Positions 1-12,100 of a stretch of 64,000 nucleotides of DNA are shown piece after piece. The position numbers and the translations under genes are program-made. Position 1 is the stretch's first letter, and every line of letters starts with the position of its first letter. This stretch comes from Sycobia sp. Sy_11 (Eukaryota > Arthropoda > Insecta > Hymenoptera > Epichrysomallidae), in NCBI GenBank assembly GCA_018907035.1, contig JACCIC010000063.1, forward strand, positions 1,125,001 to 1,189,000. Reading direction: 5' to 3'. A model generated the notes under the pieces. It saw only the letters and a list, made by a program, of their open reading frames with translations, was not told the origin of the DNA and did not search any database.

Positions 1-2246
1 CGATTTCCGCCTTCTTTTTGTTTTATATCCTATATTGTTGCGGATCTTACTGGGCAGCGGTAAGCTGACCGCGCATTATTGCGCCGTCACTGTTTTAGAA
101 GTGAAGAATTTTTCTATACAATAATTTTATTCAAAATTTATTTTCCTTGTAATTGCTGAAAAGCATCTGAACAATAAAAAAGCTGCCTTACAATGTCGAA
201 GTTGTCAATAACGTTAATCAGTGTAAATTTCTCGGCTTTTCAATTCATATTTTTTCTTTCATTAGGATCACATTATTATTTGACAATATTTCAAGTTGGA
301 AAAACCATCGTAGTAATTCTAGACATCCTATCGTGTATTTAATGGAAATTGAATATATTTCGGCAAGTTCTCTTTGTTATTGCGAGCCAAAAGGAAGAAA
401 ACGTTTTTACAAGCTGAACGAAACTTAAAAAAGAAGCTCGCCAGTGTCGTATAAACGACACGGACGGTAGCTATAGTATAGCAAGCCGTCTTGCGCGGAT
501 TACAAGAAAAAATCAAGAACGATACACGTAAGCTTAAGCAGGCAACACTTCTCAGTTATACTTGACAGCCAGCGAAAGTGGCAGTGAGTATTGCGAAATT
601 CAGGAGGGATCGTCTGGCTGTCGACGCGCCCGCGCATCCGCAAATGTTTAATCCTCGGATGGTTTGGTTTTGTAACAGTTATAACGAAACTTTTTGCCTT
701 CTTGAGGAAATCTTCAGTGGAAATCGCTTCCTTAATGCTTTTCTCGCTGTCTAGCGATGTTTGCAGGTGTCGTTGGCTTACGAAAGACTGGCAATAAATC
801 ATCGACCGCTGACGATGTCTATCCTCGAACAAGCGCTTTCTTCCTCATGGTAAAATAAATATGTTTAGACCTTTTCATTTACCTCCGTCAAGCATTGCGC
901 AGCAACAAAACTCGATTGTCACCAGATGCGCGATCCGTTCTTACACCAGCTTGCATATACGAACAAGGCCAGAGTCACGCAGACGAGGGCGCGCTCGCAT
1001 CCGAAAATTCTTTCTTCATTTTTTGTATTTCTGCGAGAGAGCAAAGTCCTCGTTTCCTGAAGTTTGTCTCGCGTCTCCTTTGCTCTTTACGCGTTCGCAT
1101 TATGAGCGCTGAAAACAAGCTGAAGTTTCCGCACCTCTCCCCCATTTTCCTCGCTTTTACTCACTTCGATGGTCTTTCCATTCTATCTCCAAAAGAAGTC
1201 GCTCTTTGTAAACAAAGATGAAAAAAACCGCGAGCGAGACAACGTCTTGCGGCGATCTTTCTCAGGAATTTTTGAAATCTTGAGAAGATGATTGTTGCTT
1301 TTGTCCTGCGACGCTTAATGCTCGTCAAGAATTCTGCAGTATTATTTTTGTCATCCCGATAGTTGAGATATTATTTTTTTAACGGTGCTTTCTAGGAACA
1401 ATTAAAAACAATTACTATATCTACATATTACAATAGCTAAATAATTGCCTTGAAAAATATAACCATAATAATTCAATGTACTGCATTTTTATACCGTCCA
1501 TGCACTTTAATATCCTAAAAATAACTGCTTTTAAAAAACTGAATCTTCTACTCACTACATCTAGATGAAATAAGACTATACAGAGTAATAAAAATTACCA
1601 GAGATTATTAAAATTACGTTTTCAGCTGATTTTCTTCGTAAAGCAACCACTAGAGTACTTTCATCTTTGTACATAGCATACTCTTTAAACATAATGAAAA
1701 TAATATTAAGATAGAGTGAGATAAAAATTTACTGGAATTATATGAGTTGTGTTCTTAATTTCATTAAAATTGCATTCGCTTTTATTATTTTTTTAAAGAA
1801 AGAAAAAAGAAACTTACCTTTCGTTTCGCAGCATGAAAAAGAATCATTATTTTGTTGTTTCTATCTAAACACGCTCGCTGCCGAACACAAAGTACTCCCA
1901 GCACCGAGGTAGAAACGCGATATTCAAATGGAATTTAAAAAACAAAACGCGTATACCTCTTGAAAATGTGGAATTTCAGAAAAGGTCACTATGCATAATC
2001 CGCCCCCTTCTCCATCACCACGGCCACCCGTCGCGAAATCGCTCCGCCGTAAAAATGTCGCTGTCCCGCGTGGCGGCAGCGAGAAAAAAAGAAAAATTAA
2101 AAATCGCAACCAACACTTCAGGGACGAACTGAAAGAGCTCGCAATGGTTTAACCGTGCGCACGGGCTCGCCCGCGTGCTCTAATTAGAGCCGTGTGCTAC
2201 GCAGCCGGTCGTCGCTTTTAACGACGCGCACTAGCTTTTGTTAAAT
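1..2246. other. No gene recognised; mixed composition
   Basis: Open frames of up to 110 codons exist (for example 500-832 minus, 895-1,221 plus) but show no domain, leader or paired splice sites. I see no RNA gene and no repeat longer than 15 nt. Confidence 0.5.
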
Positions 2247-2286
2247 ACACACACACACACACACGCGCGCGCGTGCACGCACACAA
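2247..2286. repeat. (AC)n-(GC)n microsatellite
   Basis: Alternating purine-pyrimidine tract AC then GC then GTGCACGCACAC, prone to left-handed DNA. Confidence 0.9.
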
Positions 2287-2289
2287 GTA

Positions 2290-4018
2290 TTCCTACAAGT
2301 ACACGCACTGAAAAGTACTCACGCGAGCCCCATCATCAGCCTTCCTGAAAAGGGCAGCGCGCAGTATCTTCCAGCCCCCCCCCCCGGCGAGCGAGGGAAC
2401 TTTCCGGCAGTACGCAATGCAAGTTCAAGAATATGCTTCCTCTTTTGCGCATCCGACTCGCCAGAGAAGTACGGGGGGTATTTTTTCCTCAATTCGCCCT
2501 CTTCCCTTATAGTCCTGTAATTCCGAGGAAAATTCGAAGTTGTGCGTCTATGCGCGAAAATTCGCGGAAAGAGAGCGAATAGGAAAGAGCATAAGAGAGG
2601 ATAAAAGAAAGAAAGAGAGAGAGCGAGAGAGTGAGAGGGGGAGAGAGAGTGTGTGTTTTGTTGAAATAGCCAACTGAAATACCGAGTAATGTTAATTTCT
2701 ATCAAGTGGAAAGATAAATTTTCAAATTATTTGTTTTTTACCTTATTGTATTTGATGAGTATAAAATAGGAAGAAACACGAATGAAATTAAATTAATTAA
2801 TTTGAACTTTCCAATTTTAAAGCCACTGTGAGTTGTATTAATTTTACAGTAGTATGAAATGATGCCCCGTTTCTTCTCGCAAAACAAACTTTTCTCATTT
2901 ATTATTTTTTTTCGATCTCAGCGTGCTTTACTTTATCTGTTCAACTATAAATAAAAGAAACAAATTGCACTCACTGCTAAAGCATAATAATTTTTCAGAA
3001 AACATTAGAGAATTCAAATGAATTATTTAGTGTAAATTAAAAAAATCGATTGCTGTTTTTGAATAAAAATAAACATCGTTGTCTAAACTAAAGGTTAATT
3101 TACTTTTATAACACAAGACTTTCAAGTGCTACCTTATGCTCATATGTGCGCCAACAAATAAACGATATCCCTATTTAATTACATTAGATGGAATATAAAG
3201 TCTTAGCAAAAAGAAATTTCACAAATACAATAAAAAAAATTCTTTGTTGTGTTAAGCGTTTTTTTTAAATAAAGAGGAAAAAATATAGTAGCTTTGTGTT
3301 ATTTATTATTAAAGTTTATTTTGAATAAATTGCGATAACTCATGCCCATTATTAACAAGTTCCTATGAATTTTTATTTGTAAAATTCCATATTCTAAACA
3401 AGTGCGTTCCAAATTAATGCAAACATGGTTGATATTTTAGATTAGTATTTTTTTTCAAAATAAAGTTATTAGAATAGTAATTGTACAATAATAAGAAGGC
3501 TTGAATAAGTAACTGCTAGCTTTTTATGAGGTGCAATTATCACTCGCGATTAGCGCATCGAAATAACGTGGCAAGGGAGCTTGCGCATATTTAGCTTTAT
3601 AAAGATGCAACCTATCCTGAGAAGCCCCCCCCCTCTCTCTGTTTCTCGCTCACCTCTCAATGTAATATGAACGGGAGGGAAAAGTACTACTGTGCAAAAC
3701 ATAGAGAGCTGATAATGATCCAATGAGAATAGAATGGATAAATAAGAATATGCTGATATAACGATATAAGAGGCGAAAAGGGGGCGAGAACGAGCGAGAA
3801 TCTAAAGTAGGAGATGGAGACAACGTACTACTGAGGTGGGTGGGAGAGGGTAAAACCTTATGTTGATCCTCTTCCTCTCCCACGGCTAGCTCCTACCATA
3901 CCTTCCTACTCCCCTACTGATTACTCATAATTATGCTAATTAGACAAACGCATTATTAGCGCTGAAACTTCTTTCTTTCTCTGCTTCTATTGCACCTTAC
4001 TATTATTACTTTTTAAGT

Positions 4019-4023
<5 letters not shown>
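2290..4023. other. No gene recognised; mostly AT-rich
   Basis: Contains a C11 run at 2,375-2,385 and purine-rich DNA near 2,570-2,655. The rest is AT-rich DNA with stops in all frames. Short frames near 3,650-3,883 are pyrimidine-rich translations. Confidence 0.5.
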
Positions 4024-4073
<50 letters not shown>

Positions 4074-4074
4074 G
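4024..4074. repeat. (TA)n microsatellite
   Basis: Nearly pure TA repeat with two TG interruptions toward its end. Confidence 0.95.
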
Positions 4075-4352
4075 TATTTATAAATACTTGCATATATATG
4101 TGGATATTCCATACATGACGGTTCTGCGCAACGATCTCTATCCCATGAGTTACGCGTGCACGCGCTTGCTGGTGCTGAACTTCGCGTGCGCTCCTGCGCG
4201 CGCCTGCTGCAATTAAAACGAGCCGTAGATACTTTCGTAATTAAATGCTTCTTCGCGACTTGGTTGATTTTATTAAATTTCCGACCGAACTCGCTGCCTT
4301 TTCCCCTTCCTTTTCCGTATACCCTTTTTACTCATATGATTTCCATTCTATA

Positions 4353-4355
<3 letters not shown>

Positions 4356-4440
<85 letters not shown>
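4356..4440. repeat. (TC)n microsatellite, about 42 units
   Basis: Perfect polypurine-polypyrimidine mirror repeat, one of the longest in the window. It generates apparent Leu-Ser repeat proteins in two frames that are not genes. Confidence 0.97.
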
Positions 4441-4445
<5 letters not shown>

Positions 4446-4446
<1 letters not shown>

Positions 4447-5867
4447 TTTCTCTCACGGGGGGAGGGGCGATACTGCAGTTGGGCTCTATATGTGCGAGAA
4501 TTTCTTCCCATGTCTTACCCTTTGCACTTGCTACGCCATTGAGTTTAATGCTAAAACTTTCAAATGCGATTGTGAGATGGAAAATTATAGGTATATTTAA
4601 TATTAGATTTTCATTAATTATTGGATATGCCTTTTAACGAAAGGAAGAAACACGGAAATTGCAACGAGTTTTCTTAAAAAAAAGGCCAACTAATAATACA
4701 AGTTAGCTTGATTCTGAAAAGTATTTTTAATAATCAAAGTTATAAAAAGCGCTAAATATGAACGAGTTTCTTATTCCAATCCACTTTAGATGAGTTAATA
4801 TTTTGTTAAGTTTTGAACTTTAAATAGATAATTCATAACTTCATATTTGTGACAACGGTTTATTATTTCTAGACATTCTATTCATCTGTTTTTTCATTCT
4901 TTGCTGACAGTATGATAGCATCAGACGGTATTATTTATTTGCAAAGGAATCGCATTCAAGAAACAAGATGGATTTTATCGAAGTCTAAAAAAAAGAGAAT
5001 TCAGATCACTAAGAGCATTTCGTCTACTATTCGATGGAAAAACATTTACACGTGATAACACGTCATCAGAACCTACATCCAGCGTTTTAGTAACTATACC
5101 AAAAAACTCCAACTATTCTTAAAACCTTTTTAAAAGGGAATATAGGAGAGAAAAATAGAGATAACACCTAGAATTCGTCGCCGCGTAAATTTCGTGCCGA
5201 TGACACCAATGAATTAGTCGAAGACGCGCCGAAGTATAAACCGAGAGCGTAGCCGTAAATTGCTGGGCAATTTTTTTCCATCCCTCCCACTCCCCTCCCC
5301 TTTACATCACGCAACGTTGCCCAGCGGCTATACCATTCCCACCCTTTACAAATTTAATTAAAAACTTTCGCACGACTCCCTTGCGCTTCGACGCGCCAGC
5401 GGCGATATTTACGGCAATAATAAGGCCGCTTTAATTGGGCATCGCCCATAATCTTCCAAGCGCGCTCAATAATCCAATTACTATGGAGCTTGGCGCGGAA
5501 AAACCGGCACCGCCTCTTCCTCCCAGTCTCCCTTCCGCCCCACGTGATTAGTTTTCTATCGCGTCGCTGTGTGTGTGTGTGTGTGCGTGTGTACGTGTGT
5601 AATAGTTTAGTCCGTATTCCGTTTGATATTCCAATCAAAGCCTGCTTTATATACAATTGCATAAATGAAGATGTTATCTCCTACAAGGATAGTGAGGCAA
5701 GAATGAAATTGATCTATTTAGTTCTGTCCAATATATTGATATAACTGAATATTTATTCAGTGTTACAAGTATGCAAGAAATGTCTCAGCAAGCATATTAG
5801 CGAGTACGTTAGATATAATCACCGATGTGTAATCGTAGAAGATGAACTTTTAATAAGAATTCGTTCA
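4446..5867. other. No gene recognised
   Basis: AT-rich DNA with a GC-richer patch at 5,160-5,560. A (GT)n tract with interruptions lies at 5,568-5,600. No exon-like frame with splice sites was found. Confidence 0.5.
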
Positions 5868-5869
5868 AA

Positions 5870-6680
5870 TCGGACGCAATTATCAAAGATTTCTCGGTTT
5901 AACGTCTCGGGCGATGCTGGAGCGTGGATCGGGGAGGGGGCATACTTTCTGCGGTTCTATACCATTTTTTTCTCCTTCCCATCTACCCTCGGAGCGGGTC
6001 GCTCGCCCGAGCAACTTTGCCCGCGAGCCAAGGACGGAAGTGAGAAAAAAAGCGAGGAAGAGGAACGGCGCAAGCGAACGCGCCCCTGGAATAACGATCG
6101 AGCCAATGCGCAAGGAAGCCCCTCGTTAAACTTCGGGGGTATAGTTCCTAAGTAGCTTTCGAGCACCCCGGGGGAGAATCAGTTTTTCGGGGGTGCAATT
6201 CCCGGCCGCGGGAGCTTAATAAAACAGCGGTTATCGAGGCGGGCGCCCTCCTCCTTCCCTCTGCCGCGGGAGCGAGGAAACGCTTCTCCGGGGGCCGGAG
6301 GGGGCGAGGGAGCTTGACTGATCCTTTTATGCGGACCGGGGCCGATATAGCGACGCGGCAGCGGCGCCGAGTAAATTATGGCCGACCGACGTCGTCGCCC
6401 ACCGATGTTCCTCCCGAAATCACGAGGCTTCCCGTCTCCGACGGGGAGGAGGGAGCGAAGATCTCTCGACCGTCTGGGATTTCGGGACGCGGAGGATGGA
6501 GGAGCGAAGAGCCGTCTTCGCTGCGCGCGGCACCCGCGGGAGATTCTAGAGAAACCTCTCGTCGAAATCCGGTGAGTAAGTGAGTTTGGAACGTTTTGAA
6601 TACTGCCGGCCACCTTTTCGGTCGAGATTTAAGCTTTCGCGGTCTTTCTGAGATTGTTGTTTCCAAGCAGAATGAACGTG
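5870..6680 (+). other. CpG-rich island ending in a strong splice donor
   Basis: A GC-rich segment inside AT-rich flanks. At 6,571/6,572 it has a near-ideal donor CCG|GTGAGTAAG, after which composition falls back to AT-rich. Two overlapping frames are open up to the donor but both are arginine/proline-rich translations without any recognisable motif. It could be a non-coding first exon, possibly of the nephrin-family gene downstream. That is inference only. Confidence 0.2.
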
Positions 6681-6684
6681 GGAG

Positions 6685-7924
6685 AAAAAGAGAGTGCGAT
6701 GGCTCTTGTAGTAGTAGATGTCAGTGTGTGGCCAGGCTCGTCACGGTGAAATTACGAACGCGCGATGTATCTGATGCTAATATAGACTCTTGGCTTATCT
6801 TATAGATATTGTAAGCGTTTAACGTATGTTTTTAATTTACTGGTATATATAATGAATTTTTTTGACACTACGACACCAACATTAGTAGACAAGATTATAT
6901 ATACTCCGATTTAGTTATTTATAAAATTCATGAGTTTGATGGAACATTTTGAGAAAATAACTACGATTTGATTAGATAATATAACATCAGATTTATAAAA
7001 TTCAAAAGAATTAAAAAACACAGATTGAAAACTCATTTCGTAATATTCCGGATTTTTTTGCAACGTATTATTTGTAATCATAAGAGCTTTATTTGATTTG
7101 CACACTATAGGCATCTATTAGTCTAAGTATTCTATCTTAATTTACACATGGAGAAACCTCTTCGTCAGATGTTATGAGAAAAAAGATTGCGACGAACTAA
7201 ATAGTTTCGCTTCATTTGGATGATTATACTCCTCGCATGGCCTGTGAATATTAAATTTGATGACTTTTATATAATTTGGATCAAAACCAATAGGCTCCTT
7301 ATACAGTCAAATCTACGTATCTAATGATACTTTAATAATAATAATCAATATTTTAATTTGTCCTTAATTCTCATTTCTCAAGGGTTAACAATTGCCAATT
7401 GAGAACGCGAGAATTAGACTGCTTTCACGACTCGTCCGTACAGCGTCTGCATCGTAAAATCGCGGTTTTCATACGATACCTCAGCTGTTTGACAGAATTT
7501 ACATGGATTGCCACCATATATAGAAATGTATGCGCGGATGGGAGGGAATACTATTCGTCCCAACCATTCTGATGTAATGAACCGTTGACTCGATGTTCTG
7601 GACACCCACCGTAATTTAATAAATTCTACGAAGCACTTAAAATAAATTAAATTGATCATTGTATCTAGTGAAGAACATTGCAACATATGTCTTATACAAT
7701 TGTCTTAAACAGTACCTAGGCATTCCTAGGCGTTTTCAGCCTCATCGTTTTGCCGACGTTTTGCGCGGCTCGGAATAACCAACTCATCATCGGTCAAAGG
7801 AAAAACTATACGCTCGTCTATGAATATTTTGTAGGCCACTTGACCGAGATCTCTTATTATTTTTCTACATAACTTCACAAACCTGTCTTTCTATCCCTTC
7901 CATACCTTTTTCTCGTCATTAATT

Positions 7925-7925
<1 letters not shown>
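6685..7925. other. No gene recognised; AT-rich
   Basis: A 90-codon minus-strand frame (7,414-7,686) is the only long one. It shows no known motif and no flanking splice pair. Two CCTAGG hexamers lie 6 nt apart near 7,717-7,734. Confidence 0.45.

Positions 7926-7998
<73 letters not shown>
7926..7998. repeat. (GA)n microsatellite
   Basis: About 36 GA units on the plus strand. Confidence 0.97.
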
Positions 7999-7999
<1 letters not shown>

Positions 8000-8005
<6 letters not shown>

Positions 8006-8731
8006 AAGCAAACGAGGGAGGAGAAAGGAAAGCTAGCAAGACGAAAGCTCTCCCACGATTAAAATTTAATGCCGGCGTATAATCGTCGTCCCCCATCCCT
8101 TCATTCTCTTTCCCACATAAATGAGGCAGCGATTGAAAGCCACGGGGAAGGCTTTGCTTTTGTCTTCGACGCCTGGAGATCTAATAAAGTCCTTTATTCG
8201 ACTTCGACTCCATATCGCGGCCCCGCTCGCGCTCCCTGTCTTGCGTCCTGCGTCCCTCTTTGGCCATTCGAACTTTTCCTCTCTAGCTCGTTACGCCTTC
8301 CCCCCTTTTTATAAGGGCTTATTCTTTGAACTTTTTTCCCGTTCTAAGGGCGCACATCTTATAATGCGAGCCTTGTTTTACCGTTCGAAGATCCAGGCGA
8401 TAATTGGAAGTTCACCATTTTCGAGCCGCTGATTATGAAGTAATTGAAAGTTCCATTTCTTCATTTCAGGAATCTTCTTTTCCACCTCTCTGTCTATACG
8501 ATCGAGATGATTCGATTAAAAAAGCTCATTCCTTCTGGATGTTTATGGATAGGTGGTGATCGAATGTTTGCATGCTTAAAAAATCTTGTTTGTGTTTTTC
8601 TTAGATATTGTTCTTTAAGAACTAAACCAAAATAACTTTATATGTTTTTTTATCAATTCATAAATTGCATTTACTTCTATTTTTTATGAATTTTCTACTA
8701 ATAGAGAGTATTTTTATTTAAAATTTCAAAC
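8000..8731. other. No gene recognised upstream of the SINE
   Basis: Moderate GC to about 8,420, then AT-rich. Open frames here lack any domain. Confidence 0.45.
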
Positions 8732-8747
8732 AGAAGTGGTAGAAAAT

Positions 8748-8961
8748 TGAGGCCTACGATGGCTCGATCGCTAGAGCGAAGGACTAGTAATTCGGTGATC
8801 CGAGTTCAAATCCCGGTCTCGGCCGATTGATACAGGCACCACTGTAATAATTTACATCTGCTTTGTTTACAAACACATCGTAGACCTCCGTCGCTGATTA
8901 GCACCAACATTTGGAAGCATAAATAGAGCGACGTTAAACAACATAAAAAAAAAAAAAAAAA
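8748..8961 (+). mobile_element. tRNA-derived SINE with poly(A) tail
   Basis: The head (8,751-8,825) folds like a tRNA: a perfect 4-bp D stem (GCTC/GAGC), an anticodon-like stem CGAA/TTCG, and a box B-like GAGTTCAAATCCCGG T arm. It is followed by a body of about 115 nt unrelated to tRNA, ending in agcgacgttaaacaacat, and then 18 A residues. Flanking AGAAGTGGTAGAAAAT (8,732-8,747) and AGAAGTAGAAAAT (8,962-8,974) form a target-site duplication differing by a 3-nt gap. Together these mark a RNA-polymerase-III-transcribed SINE mobilised in trans by a LINE. The T stem has one mismatch, so the head is not a working tRNA gene. The family name is not determinable here. Confidence 0.85.
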
Positions 8962-8974
8962 AGAAGTAGAAAAT

Positions 8975-9822
8975 CTTTGCAGTAGTGAATGTGGGGAAAA
9001 ATACTGTGCAATGAACTTTTAGAAATCCACCTTTGAATATAAAATTATCGACTTCTAAAATTTAAGATCAACTTACCAAAAATATCAACTAGTAGTATTA
9101 ACACAATTTCTTAGTAAATTTATTCCGTTAGACACTGTAAACCTACAATTTACGTAATAAATTAGTATCAGAGTTAAGATAGTTAAGACATTATTGTTCA
9201 AATAATAATTAGCAAATAATATGTGTTCATATTTTTTCTAGATAATATCCACTTGTGTATAATTCATTTGTATCTCTTGTACCTTTTCATAACCTCGATT
9301 CGTCATTTAAAATTATCATTCTTTACAAATAGTTTATGTAAGTTAGTAATCTATAAAAAATAATATGCGAATTTATTATATTTATTAATCGACGCTTGCA
9401 TAAGAGTTTATAAAATATTGTGAGTATAATATACTAATATACGATATAAATATAGAGATATTTACAGAATCCAATTTTCATTTTAGCTTAAAAAATACTT
9501 TTTCTTATTTATAAGTAAGCTAATTTTTTCTCGAAGTACTGTGATTTTTATAATATCATAACATTTTATATAATATAAATAGCTCTTTATTCAAACTTAT
9601 TTACAAAAAACATCTTACTTGAGGAATAAATAGAACAAGTGACTTGGTCGGAATAATATTATTTCTTATTATATAACTATTTCTATGACTGTCCTCGTTG
9701 ATATCTAAGCAAATATGAAATTTGAAACTTGACAAATTAATTGATGCGTCCTCCGTAAACAATATTGAAAAAAATTTGCAATACAAGAAAAGTGAATAAA
9801 TAAATATTGGTGAGCATATCCA
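8975..9822. other. AT-rich, no gene supported
   Basis: A minus-strand frame at 9,601-9,831 starts with ATGACGTCATGG, overlapping the CRE, and has a hydrophobic start. It is AT-driven and matches nothing I recognise. Confidence 0.4.
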
Positions 9823-9830
9823 TGACGTCA
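9823..9830. promoter_or_regulatory. CRE palindrome TGACGTCA
   Basis: A perfect 8-bp cAMP-response element, bound by CREB/ATF bZIP proteins in animals. It sits 6 nt from an X-box-like motif and at the edge of a CpG-rich island, which makes a regulatory role more likely than chance alone. Confidence 0.45.
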
Positions 9831-9836
9831 AAACAC

Positions 9837-9850
9837 GTTGCCGTGGTTAC
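9837..9850. promoter_or_regulatory. X-box-like RFX motif
   Basis: GTTGCCGTGGTTAC resembles the RFX consensus (RYYNYY, spacer, RRNRAC) with one mismatch. RFX sites drive ciliary genes in animals, and an X box next to a CRE is a known promoter pairing in vertebrates. No gene with a supported start lies beside it. Confidence 0.35.
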
Positions 9851-10440
9851 GAAAGTATGCGACGCGATTTCAATGCAGAGCTTCGGATGTCCTGTCAGCG
9901 TGTCCTACTCTAAATAAAACCGCCCGAGCTTCCTGGCCAAGAAGAAAAAGGCATGTGTACATAAAAAGAAAAATTGCCGGTGGGAGAGGCGAGTGAAAAC
10001 TCGGTGCGCGACGGCAGCGCAATCGTCCGTCCCTCGTTCTCCTGAATTCAAAGAAGCCCCCCCCCCTCCTTCGTGGTACCAACCTCCACCGTCCCGGTGA
10101 CCCTGCCGCATAGAGAGAGAGAGGCGCAAGTCGCACGGGAGAATCCATTAAGCCGCAATAAAATACATTTGGCGCGCGTTCGTCAGCGGTGCCCGGGCGA
10201 GCGCGCCGCGTCCCGTCGTCCGTGGAAGTTTCCCCATTCCCAGGACGAACTGGGGTGCGCGTAATTCGATGCATGTACGCCGCCGCCAATGGCGGCTCCC
10301 GGGTACTGCGGTGCCCTCGTCCTCCCCCACCCTCCTCGCCGCTCTGCTTCCTCCTCTTCTTCTTCCCAGCCACGATGCGTTATCTCTTTTTGCGTCACGG
10401 CCTGCCGCGGCAGTTAGTTAAATTTTAAAGCTTTCCCGAG
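9851..10440. other. CpG-rich island
   Basis: GC-rich segment next to the CRE/X-box pair, with overlapping open frames on both strands that are typical of GC-rich non-coding DNA. Promoter function is possible but no transcript can be attached to it. Confidence 0.35.
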
Positions 10441-10865
10441 CCAACCCTCCCCTCATATGTATCGCTCTAAAAGTTATAACCGGCGATTTTATAAAGAGCT
10501 CTCTTCGTGCAAATTAATCGTGGATTATTTCTCGTATGCATAATAATAAGCATAATAATAATCACTGTACACGGACACAGATATTGAATATTTAGCTCTT
10601 ATCTTAAGAATGGTATCGTTATTATTACTATTATTTAAAGTTCATCGAATATTGATGATATTAAGTAGCCATTTTACAAAATGCTTCCATTGTACGCTCC
10701 TTTCATGATGATGCAGAATATGAACTGTATTGGAAAGAATAAAAATAAAATAATACAAACTAAATATGCAGAGAATATCTCGATAATTCGGATTATCCAA
10801 TGTATACAAAAAGTGCAACCTGTCTCGTGGCATGCTTACCAGATATTCTTGCACACTCACCCCAT

Positions 10866-10867
10866 CT

Positions 10868-10919
<52 letters not shown>
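10866..10919. repeat. (CT)n microsatellite
   Basis: CT repeat interrupted once by CC, about 54 nt. Confidence 0.95.
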
Positions 10920-10923
<4 letters not shown>

Positions 10924-10924
10924 C

Positions 10925-12100
10925 GAATACCCGCTAACGATAACAACAATTGAGACCGAACAGTTATCGTCCACGGTCGCGAGTAATGAAACTAACGCTG
11001 GATCGGACGCTAGAGCCTCGATTATCCCCGGAGGGATAGAGGAGGCCGGAATTAGTGAGAGGTAATTACAGGCTCGTTGCCCCGAGGTTAGTTTCGTAAA
11101 GGGGCTGATTTTCTATAAAAAAGAAAAAACATGAGAATCGAGCCTCCACGAAATCAGTGGTTGCGCTCGATACTTCCCAATGGCTTAGGTACGGAGTTAC
11201 GTGTTGAATTAATCAACGCATTTCCCCTTGCGCGACATTAGATATTCTCTGCGCTTCTAATTGGAGTCGTGATTAATTTGGGAGATATCCGATGGCACTG
11301 GTATACTATTTTGTTATATACTATAATTTAAAATATTTTACATGAATATTCAAATAAGAAAAGTTCTTAATTCTTCTCTTAACTTTCGTCACAAATCCTG
11401 AATTCTTTTTCAAAAAAATCCCTTAATGGCTAAAGAATAAAATTATTGATAGTTTCGGGAGCAAATCTGTATTAAATAAGAAAAATACAGTAATAAACAT
11501 TTTTCCGTGCCTCTAATTTTAGCTCACGATTTTAACCGCAATCCACCGCAATACTCGAATAATAATCTGTGTATATATAGAAAAGTGTTTTTTGCTCACT
11601 CATACATGTGAGGCGTTCCCGTGTCCACTTAATTCAGTTCAAAGGGAATACACTGTGGTGAGCGATTCGCCGAATAACAAATAATTGGATTATTCGCCGC
11701 CACCCACTCCCCTAACCCGAATACGGGTTCTTTGTGTATACTGACTGTATACGTAAATAAATTTATACAAGCTTTGGCGCTGCTCCTCTGTCTAGCGCTT
11801 TCGCGCACTGCCGAACAGAGCGACTGATGCACATGTAGCGCGAGTTCGTCAACGCCGCTCGTACGATCTAAATATTTGTTGGCTTTTTATATTTTCAAGA
11901 AAATAGAAACGCTCGACCATTCGCAGAGTGCTGTACTTATGACCGAAACTTTGTCTCCAGCTATGCAAAAGAAGCAAATTGAAATCGTTGTGACACCTGT
12001 AGACGATAATATTCGTTGCACAGCCACATATGTTTGAACAACGGATATCCGCCGAGGCGCTATCCAGAAGGAGAGCGGCTTGCAACTGCTAATTACCTTT
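10925..12100. other. No gene recognised
   Basis: GC-moderate to 11,290, AT-rich to 11,600, then mixed. No exon evidence. Confidence 0.45.

Noticed and set aside
4156..4637. Plus-strand open frames of about 130 codons across the (TC)n tract
   Set aside because: The body is a Leu-Ser repeat made by translating the microsatellite. The same explains frames at 7,875-8,096, 10,681-11,065, 17,157-17,689, 19,683-20,079, 55,109-55,627, 59,045-59,506 and 63,552-63,863.
6179..6666. Overlapping minus-strand frames of 96-144 codons in the 6.2-6.7 kb GC-rich island
   Set aside because: Arg/Pro/Ser-rich translations in several frames at once, as expected for CpG-rich non-coding DNA.
7414..7686. 90-codon minus-strand frame, checked for a transposase or receptor fragment
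   Set aside because: No recognisable motif, no flanking splice pair and no terminal repeats.
8751..8825. Possible functional tRNA gene
   Set aside because: The T stem has a mismatch, the acceptor stem pairs poorly, and it continues into a non-tRNA body, poly(A) and a target-site duplication, so it is the head of a SINE.
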